DNA from: an uncultured Pelosinus sp. | Lineage (GTDB): Bacteria; Bacillota; Negativicutes; UMGS1260 | Assembly (NCBI GenBank): GCA_900550105.1 | Contig: URQW01000079.1 | Location: 1-11,747, forward strand | DNA length: 11,747 bases | Reading direction: 5' to 3' | Shown here: piece by piece, positions 7,661 through 11,747 of the stretch | Layout of the letters: the number at the start of each line of letters is the position of its first letter | Numbering within the stretch: position 1 is the first letter of the stretch | The notes under the pieces: model-generated | What the model was told of the DNA's origin: nothing | Databases searched by the model: none | The model's input: the letters and a program-made list of their open reading frames with translations, nothing else | Program-made: the position numbers and the translations under genes

Positions 7661-9250
7661 TTGCGGGCCCGTTATATGAGTTACAGCCTATTTTTTCTTG
7701 CTTTTTTCTTTTATCTTGCATTCAATCAAATTATACCAGTTACAGATCCTGTCGAGTCCAATTATGCGCTTACCGCCAAAGAAATGGTTTTATCAGGAAA
7801 CTGGCTATCGCCGCAAATTTACGGTCAATTTTGGTATGATAAGCCTATTTTGATTTATTGGCTCATTGCCGGTTCTTTTTCTTTATTTGGTATCAACGAT
7901 TTTGCGGCGAGACTGCCTGCCGCATTATTTGGTGCTGCTAGTGTAGTTCTTTTATTTCGATTTATCACTCTGCTTTACGGTAGCACAAGACAAGCTCTCT
8001 GGGGTAGTCTTGTGCTGGCTACTTCGTTGGAATTTTGGATGATTAGTAAATTGATTTTGACTGATGGGGTCATGTTTTTCTTTACAAGCCTCTCATTAGG
8101 CTGGCTCTATCTGGCATTTCAGGGCCGAGGACGCAGTTGTTACGTATTGGCTTATGGTGCAGCTGCCTTTGCAGTTTTGACAAAGGGACCTGTGGGCATT
8201 GTTTTGCCTGGCTTGATTGCTCTTTTATTTATAGCTTTACTGCGAAACATCAATTATTTAAAAAAACTATATTTATTACACGGTTTTTGTCTAATGGCAC
8301 TGATAGCTGGTCCGTGGTATTACGCGATGTATACAGTTCACGGTCCGGAATTTGTTGATACCTTTTTAGGGCTTCATAATTATATGCGCGCTACTGTTTC
8401 TGAACATCCTAAGGATAATGTTTTTTATTACTATCTAATTCTAGTACCGTTGAGTCTTCTGCCTTGGAGCGGTTTGTTATTTCCTGCTTTATGGCGAGCA
8501 ATAAAGCAAGCTGGAGAACGGGAATTGTTTTTGCTTGTATGGTTTTTTGGTTTTATTGTATTTTACTCATTTATGGCTACAAAGTATCTCACTTACGTAT
8601 TTCCGGCAATTTTTCCAGCGGCTGTGCTTATTTCAGTTTATCTGGAAAAACTCTATACAGCGTCAGTGGCAGCAGCAAATTGGTTGTGGCTAAGCGGGCC
8701 AGCTTGTTTCATGCTAGCTATTTTTGGTGCGAGCGCCTATTTTATTCCGATTGCTCTTCATAAAATCGTAACAGCAACCGCTTGTACACTAATGGTACTG
8801 ATTCTTGTTTTTATGCAGATGCAAAAAAAACAGACTATGCTCATTGTCACAGTCTGTCTTACGACGATTGTTTCCATATTATTTCTTATTCCGAATAATT
8901 TAATTCCTCTAGCAAATCATCGCTCCGCCAAAAGCATTGTTTCCGATCTTCCTGGTGATGCTACTGGGGCAATTTATGGTGAGTATCAAACCTCAGCAGT
9001 ATATTATGGTAATGTTCTTTTACCACGACTTATCTTAAAAGAGGAACCTGTTAATGGTAAAAATGTTTGGGCTGGAAAGTATACGATGCCGACGGAAATG
9101 CTGCAAACCTTTTTACAGCGTTCTGAAGAAAAGGGTAAGTATATTCTTATGAAAGAAAAAGAAGAAGCCGGGTTTACCTCTTTACCAGAGGCGACCGACT
9201 TCCAGAAAATACAAAAACATGATGGAAACATTCTTTTTTACCGGCAATAA
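7661..9250 (+). CDS. ArnT-like GT39 membrane glycosyltransferase, copy 2 (altered Asp-Glu motif)
   Basis: This 529-residue paralogue of the preceding gene matches it strongly in the N-terminal region (NWLSPQIYG, WYDKPILIYW, FGINDFAAR) and diverges toward the C-terminus. The first-loop motif here is TDPVESNYA (28-36): the Asp of the Asp-Glu pair in copy 1 (D34) is replaced by V31, while the following Glu (E32) and the earlier Asp (D29) remain. It is polytopic, with a soluble C-terminal part from about residue 430. TTG 7661 is chosen because AGGAGAG at 7647-7653 is well spaced; ATG 7654 is out of frame and ATG 7676 has no site. It is 15 bp after copy 1 and the last gene of the block. It probably acts on a different sugar or acceptor from copy 1. 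Confidence 0.87.
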   Translation: MRARYMSYSLFFLAFFFYLAFNQIIPVTDPVESNYALTAKEMVLSGNWLSPQIYGQFWYDKPILIYWLIAGSFSLFGINDFAARLPAALFGAASVVLLFRFITLLYGSTRQALWGSLVLATSLEFWMISKLILTDGVMFFFTSLSLGWLYLAFQGRGRSCYVLAYGAAAFAVLTKGPVGIVLPGLIALLFIALLRNINYLKKLYLLHGFCLMALIAGPWYYAMYTVHGPEFVDTFLGLHNYMRATVSEHPKDNVFYYYLILVPLSLLPWSGLLFPALWRAIKQAGERELFLLVWFFGFIVFYSFMATKYLTYVFPAIFPAAVLISVYLEKLYTASVAAANWLWLSGPACFMLAIFGASAYFIPIALHKIVTATACTLMVLILVFMQMQKKQTMLIVTVCLTTIVSILFLIPNNLIPLANHRSAKSIVSDLPGDATGAIYGEYQTSAVYYGNVLLPRLILKEEPVNGKNVWAGKYTMPTEMLQTFLQRSEEKGKYILMKEKEEAGFTSLPEATDFQKIQKHDGNILFYRQ

Positions 9251-9265
9251 TGGAAAGTGTTCTTG

Positions 9266-9424
9266 TTAGGAACTTGCATCATTTTTAGTTACCATTTTTT
9301 CCGTCATCCAACGGAAGAAGACAGCTCCGCAGCGGTCACAACAAAACTGATTCCAGCCTTGCTGCATTTTATTGCCGACAAGATGAGCATTGCCGCCGCA
9401 TTCATGTCTTACCGCATTATACAT
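9266..9424 (-). CDS. 52-residue zinc-ribbon-like small protein
   Basis: A short minus-strand gene runs from ATG (9424-9422) to TAA (9268-9266). It has a strong AAGGAG (complement of 9433-9438) spaced 8 bases from the ATG. The product carries an HxC pair (H7, C9, in RHECGG) and a CxxC pair (C29, C32, in FCCDRCGAVFFRW), a spacing that fits a small zinc ribbon of four ligands, with an extra C28. A GG follows the first pair and a G the second, as in zinc knuckles. There is no membrane segment or signal peptide. It lies 70 bp downstream of the 118-residue gene on the same strand, with no terminator seen between, so they may be one operon, and it ends 15 bp from the convergent GT39 gene. I do not recognise a named family; a nucleic-acid or protein-binding role is only a guess. 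Confidence 0.65.
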   Translation of the reverse strand: MYNAVRHECGGNAHLVGNKMQQGWNQFCCDRCGAVFFRWMTEKMVTKNDASS

Positions 9425-9494
9425 AATAATCACTCCTTGTCGTAATTTGCGGAACCAATTAAGTTGAAAGGCAAGGATTGTTTTCTCTTTCCCT

Positions 9495-9851
9495 TTACTG
9501 AGGTAAGGCTGATTCTTCTGCCAACATATGAGGCGGGCTGGGATAGAAGAATTGGCAATTTTCTGGTTTGAATTTTACTTTTACTAATTCTTGCTGCAAT
9601 TCATCAGCAAGAGCAGCTTCAAATTCTACTAAATGTTCATCTGTTACTAAAGCGTCTTCCACTAAGACGACGATAGAGGATTTTACTTCCGGCGCATTTT
9701 CCGGGATTTCATTGCGGTCAAGTGGAATCGTTGGAATTAGACGAAGAGCGGCCAAATATTCACCTTCCGGCGTAGTAACTTGGGCGCGGTACGTGTTAAA
9801 CCAGAGAGTTTTTGCTAGACGGACTTTTAAAGGATTTTCAGGAGAATACAC
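9495..9851 (-). CDS. hypothetical protein, 118 residues
   Basis: I do not recognise this protein. It is soluble, without membrane segments or signal peptide, with a net acidic middle and C-terminal half, and an N-terminal part rich in aromatic and basic residues (VRLAKTLWFNTYRAQV, about 10-25). A likely helix at about 70-90 (EHLVEFEAALADELQQEL) is followed by a Phe/Pro-rich tail (FFYPSPPHM). No Cys-based metal site or known catalytic motif is visible. GTG 9851 is the only usable start: an in-frame stop lies just upstream and no in-frame ATG or TTG exists between them. The AAAGG before it is 12 bases away, a little far. An extended -10 promoter lies about 55 bases upstream. It is divergent from the cobalamin leader and may be cotranscribed with the zinc-ribbon gene. 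Confidence 0.75.
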   Translation of the reverse strand: MYSPENPLKVRLAKTLWFNTYRAQVTTPEGEYLAALRLIPTIPLDRNEIPENAPEVKSSIVVLVEDALVTDEHLVEFEAALADELQQELVKVKFKPENCQFFYPSPPHMLAEESALPQ

Positions 9852-9904
9852 AGCATCAAACGACCTTTCTCTTTATAAAATAAGCAAATATCTATTCATT
9901 CTAT

Positions 9905-9913
9905 ATTATACCA
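9905..9913 (-). promoter_or_regulatory. extended -10 promoter for the minus-strand gene pair
   Basis: On the minus strand the sequence reads TGGTATAAT: a perfect TATAAT (complement of 9905-9910) with a TGn extension. No good -35 is seen at 17 bp, which is usual for extended -10 promoters. Predicted transcription begins near 9898, giving a leader of about 47 bases to GTG 9851. Confidence 0.6.
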
Positions 9914-10020
9914 TGAAAAACAAGAAAAAAATGAAATTTTATGATAATAAGGGAATTTTAGTGCTTTTGTCATACTCTAAAAACTGAATATTCTTTTTAC
10001 ATGTTTTAAAGCAGGAATTT

Positions 10021-10029
10021 TGCTAAAAT
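10021..10029 (+). promoter_or_regulatory. probable promoter of the cobalamin operon leader
   Basis: TGCTAAAAT reads as an extended -10 (TGn followed by TAAAAT at 10024-10029) upstream of the riboswitch. TTTACA at 9996-10001 is a possible -35 but the 22-bp spacing is too long, so the extended -10 probably carries recognition. Transcription would begin near 10036, giving a leader of about 280 bases. Confidence 0.45.
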
Positions 10030-10059
10030 AATGGAATATACAAAATATAAATTGATAAT

Positions 10060-10225
10060 CAAGGGAATAGGTGCTTTTGCTTAATTGGGAAGACCGGTGA
10101 AAAGCCGGCGCGGTCCCGCCACTGTAATGGTGAGCGCTCTTATCAATGCCACTGGAGAAATTCGGGAAGGCTAAGTAGCGCGATGAGCCAGAGTCAGGAG
10201 ACCTGCCTGTTCTGACACACGCCGT
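10060..10225 (+). ncRNA. cobalamin (B12) riboswitch aptamer
   Basis: The leader carries conserved blocks of the cobalamin riboswitch in order: AGGTGC (10069-10074), GGGAA followed by CCGGTGAAAAGCCGG (10094-10108), CGGTCCCGCCACTGTAA (10111-10127), GCCACTGG (10148-10155), and the B12 box GAGTCAGGAGACCTGCC (10191-10207). Aptamers of this family bind adenosylcobalamin or related cobalamins and usually shut off the downstream gene. It sits directly before cbiD, so the likely logic is feedback repression of cobalamin synthesis. The outer boundaries are approximate because the closing helix was not folded by computation. Confidence 0.95.
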
Positions 10226-10247
10226 TATGACCTACGAGAGATGGGGA

Positions 10248-10286
10248 GGTGGGTAATTGCGAACAGCTCTGTCTCTTTTACCCCCC
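10248..10286 (+). promoter_or_regulatory. candidate anti-terminator helix of the cobalamin riboswitch
   Basis: GGTGGGTAA at 10248-10256 can pair with TTACCCCCC at 10278-10286 (eight pairs with one T-C mismatch). That would occupy the 5' arm of the terminator at 10281-10307. The two helices cannot form together, which fits a switch between on and off states. This was found by eye, not by energy calculation. Confidence 0.5.
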
Positions 10287-10320
10287 TTTGCCAAAATCAA
10301 AGGGGGGGTTTCCTTTTGTT
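10281..10320 (+). terminator. riboswitch terminator / RBS-sequestering hairpin before cbiD
   Basis: CCCCCCTTTG (10281-10290) pairs perfectly with CAAAGGGGGG (10298-10307): ten base pairs with a 7-base loop. The tail is T-rich but broken (TTTCCTTTTG). The G-run of the 3' arm is also the only Shine-Dalgarno-like sequence before TTG 10316, so the hairpin could block both transcription and translation of cbiD. Confidence 0.8.
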
Positions 10321-11293
10321 AGCAAATCAAAAAATGAAAGAAGGGTATACGACAGGTTCTTGCGCTGCTGCTGCGACGAAGGCTGCAGTTTTAGCCGCAA
10401 GGGATCAATTTGTTACTAAAGTAGAGGTTTTATCGCCGCAGAAATATCCAATTACTGTGCCGATTGCTAAAGCTGAGAAGCTAGAGAACGGTGGCAGGGC
10501 TTATGTAATCAAAGATGGTGGCGATGATCCTGATATTACTCACGGAACGGAAATTGAAGTCACGGTAGAACTCACTAACCAGCCAGGAATTACGATACGA
10601 GCTGGTAAGGGAGTTGGCACTGTTACTAAACCGGGCTTGTCTGTGTCAGTAGGGGAACCTGCCGTGAACCCAGGTCCGCGCAAAATGATTGAGTTAGCTC
10701 TAGCGGAGCTTCTGCCGCCTAAAATAGGTGCTATTGTTACCATTTCAGTTCCACAAGGTGAAGTTCTTGCAAAAAAAACGTTAAATCCTATGCTGGGCAT
10801 TGAAGGTGGTATTTCGATAATTGGTACAAGCGGTATTGTAAAGCCGATGAGTGAAGAAGCCTTTAAAAATTCCTTGACGCCTCAGATTAGTGTTGTAAAA
10901 GCTTTAGGCCATGAAGCTGTTGTGTTTGTTCCTGGGCGAATTGGCCAGGATGCAGCAGTAGAAAAATTGCATATTCCGCTTGAATTCATTGTTCAAACAA
11001 GCAACTTTATTGGACATATGCTGGAAAATGCGGTGCAAAATGGTCTTAAAGAAGTACTGTTAGTAGGACATTTAGGCAAATTAGCTAAAGTTGCTGCTGG
11101 AATTTTTCATACACATAACCGGATGGCCGATGGACGGCTGGAAACGATTGCAGCTTATTCCGCTGCATTAGGTGCGCCGCAAGCGGCTATTACTGCAATT
11201 TTAGATTGCACAACGGCAGAGGCGGCGATGTCGGTTTTAGAAAATTATCAATTAGAAAAGGTCTATGAAGTCATTGCCGCAAGAGCGAGTTAG
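10316..11293 (+). CDS. cbiD: cobalt-precorrin-5B C1-methyltransferase CbiD, ends early at an in-frame TAG
   Basis: CbiD methylates C1 of cobalt-precorrin-5B, using S-adenosylmethionine, in the anaerobic corrin pathway. The family N-terminal signature KEGYTTGSCAAAATKAA begins at residue 8. Other conserved blocks are ITHGTEIEVTV, NPGPRKMI, a Gly-rich segment (GIEGGISIIGTSGIVKPMS), and LVGHLGKLAKVAAGIFHTH. I choose TTG 10316 because AGGGGGGG ends 7 bases upstream; ATG 10334 lacks any site, and ATG 10241 would translate through the riboswitch hairpin. From TTG the product is 325 residues, about 40 short of the usual 360-380. The same frame continues after the TAG at 11291-11293 for 42 more codons to 11422 with sequence that looks like the missing tail. 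CbiD may therefore be C-terminally truncated, a pseudogene, or read through. Confidence 0.9.
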   Translation: MLANQKMKEGYTTGSCAAAATKAAVLAARDQFVTKVEVLSPQKYPITVPIAKAEKLENGGRAYVIKDGGDDPDITHGTEIEVTVELTNQPGITIRAGKGVGTVTKPGLSVSVGEPAVNPGPRKMIELALAELLPPKIGAIVTISVPQGEVLAKKTLNPMLGIEGGISIIGTSGIVKPMSEEAFKNSLTPQISVVKALGHEAVVFVPGRIGQDAAVEKLHIPLEFIVQTSNFIGHMLENAVQNGLKEVLLVGHLGKLAKVAAGIFHTHNRMADGRLETIAAYSAALGAPQAAITAILDCTTAEAAMSVLENYQLEKVYEVIAARAS

Positions 11294-11422
11294 CGGGCAG
11301 AACGGTATGTCTTTAATGAACTAAAAGTTGGAACCGTTCTTATTACTTTAAAAGGTGAATTTTTAGCAGCAGATGCTGGTGCGAAATGTATCGGGGGAAA
11401 AATGGGATGGATCATAAAATAG
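11294..11422 (+). other. cbiD: in-frame continuation of cbiD after the TAG (missing C-terminal region)
   Basis: Directly after the TAG, the cbiD frame stays open for 42 codons and then ends in a second TAG. It begins RAERYVFNELKVGTVLITLK and closes GGKMGWIIK. Joined to the IAARAS before the stop, it reads as the ordinary end of a CbiD: a helix with RAE, then a strand-like VGTVLITL and GEFLAADAGAK. There is no ATG, GTG or TTG start with a ribosome binding site in this frame near its beginning, so it is not an independent gene. With it the protein would be 368 residues from TTG 10316. It overlaps the cbiE start at 11407 by 16 bp, the close packing expected of a real gene end in such an operon. 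Confidence 0.75.
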
Positions 11423-11747
11423 TTATAGTTGGGATCGGGCCAGGCTCACCTGATTATATATTGCCAATTGCCCAAAAAAAGATAAAAGCTGCAAAAATAT
11501 TAGCAGGAAGCCGTCGGGCCCTTGCTGCACTTAGTGAACCAGGGCAAATCACTTTACCGATTGATAAAGAAATTCCTGCATTGATGACTTTAATTGAACA
11601 ATATTTACAACAAGATGATGTTGTTATTTTAGTGTCGGGAGATCCCGGCTGTTATAGTCTTTTGCCTGCAGTACAACGGTTTTTGCCTCAGGCGAAGCTA
11701 GAAGTGATCCCAGGTATTAGTTCTTTTCAAATGGCTTTTTCTCGTAT
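11407..11747 (+). CDS. cbiE: cobalt-precorrin-7 (C5)-methyltransferase CbiE, 3'-truncated by window edge
   Basis: The first 113 codons of a tetrapyrrole methylase are present and the frame is open to the end of the window. Motifs are VGIGPGSPDY (8-17), the SAM-binding Gly-Pro-rich loop; LAGSRRAL (32-39); VSGDPGCYS (76-84); and VIPGISSFQ (100-108). Together with its place after cbiD, this identifies CbiE, which methylates C5 in the anaerobic cobalamin pathway. ATG 11407 follows GGGGG (11393-11397) at 9 bases. Whether it is fused to a CbiT domain, as in CobL-type proteins, cannot be seen. It is expected to share the B12-riboswitch transcript with cbiD. Confidence 0.93.
   Translation, partial: MDHKIVIVGIGPGSPDYILPIAQKKIKAAKILAGSRRALAALSEPGQITLPIDKEIPALMTLIEQYLQQDDVVILVSGDPGCYSLLPAVQRFLPQAKLEVIPGISSFQMAFSR

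Larger units (their letters stand above)
9852..10065. other. AT-rich divergent intergenic region
   Basis: This stretch between the minus-strand pair and the cobalamin leader holds no supported gene. It contains the two divergent promoters and a TTTTAG/CTAAAA inverted repeat (9956-9961 and 9977-9982, 15-base spacer), which might be an operator or chance in AT-rich DNA. Confidence 0.6.

Noticed and set aside
9254..9276. Hairpin between the convergent ends of the GT39 and zinc-ribbon genes
   Set aside because: GTTC/GAAC gives only four pairs, or six with a bulge, and no T-tract follows on either strand, so a terminator is not supported.
9295..9316. TTCCGT/ACGGAA inverted repeat
   Set aside because: It lies inside the zinc-ribbon coding sequence and no T-run follows the hairpin on either strand.
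9956..9982. TTTTAG/CTAAAA inverted repeat as a defined operator
   Set aside because: The 6-bp arms and 15-base spacer in very AT-rich DNA are easily expected by chance; noted only in the intergenic entry.
9568..9987. Plus-strand open frame of 139 codons across the unknown minus-strand gene
   Set aside because: It is Ser/Thr/Arg-rich in the way expected of an antisense shadow, runs through the promoter region into low-complexity Lys/Tyr sequence, and the minus-strand frame has a good promoter and more natural composition.
10241..10315. ATG 10241 as the cbiD start
   Set aside because: It would add 25 residues encoded by the anti-terminator and terminator hairpin, with no well-spaced ribosome binding site. 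The CbiD signature begins near residue 8 only when TTG 10316 is used.
11291..11293. Genome-wide reassignment of TAG to a sense codon
   Set aside because: The full HD-GYP gene ends in TAG at 1672 and the first GT39 gene ends in TAG TAG at 7645, each followed at once by a ribosome binding site, so TAG works as a stop here. Only site-specific readthrough or mutation remains.

Overview
The window looks like part of an anaerobic, low-to-mid GC Bacillota chromosome, most likely a Negativicute/Sporomusaceae-type diderm. This is an inference from three things: frequent TTG/GTG starts with strong AGGAG-type ribosome binding sites, an anaerobic (cbi-type) cobalamin pathway, and envelope-glycosylation genes of a kind usual in bacteria with an outer membrane. 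Nearly all genes are on the + strand. No insertion sequence, CRISPR array, tRNA or rRNA was seen.

Layout. (1) 1-1672: two tandem paralogous HD-GYP proteins (c-di-GMP phosphodiesterase family), the first cut by the window edge. (2) 1685-3180: queC and folE2, overlapping by 4 bp, for the preQ0/queuosine pathway. (3) 3217-9250: a probable promoter, then a five-gene envelope block: YdjC/HpnK-like carbohydrate deacetylase, LPG-synthase-TM/YbhN-like membrane protein, NAD-dependent sugar epimerase, and two tandem ArnT-like GT39 membrane glycosyltransferases. It reads as a pathway that makes a sugar, moves a lipid-linked sugar across the inner membrane and attaches it to an envelope acceptor. (4) 9266-9851, minus strand: a 118-residue protein of unknown function behind an extended -10 promoter, then a 52-residue zinc-ribbon-like protein. 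(5) 10024-11747: a cobalamin riboswitch with a terminator/anti-terminator platform, then cbiD and the start of cbiE, for anaerobic corrin ring synthesis.

The most striking observation is in cbiD. An in-frame TAG at 11291-11293 is followed in the same frame by 42 more sense codons that read like the missing CbiD C-terminus and end at 11422, overlapping the cbiE start. This is a nonsense mutation, a sequence error or stop-codon readthrough/recoding. Next come the riboswitch hairpin, whose 3' arm is the only ribosome binding site for cbiD; the second GT39 paralogue, which lacks the Asp of the usual Asp-Glu motif; and the unannotated zinc-ribbon microprotein.
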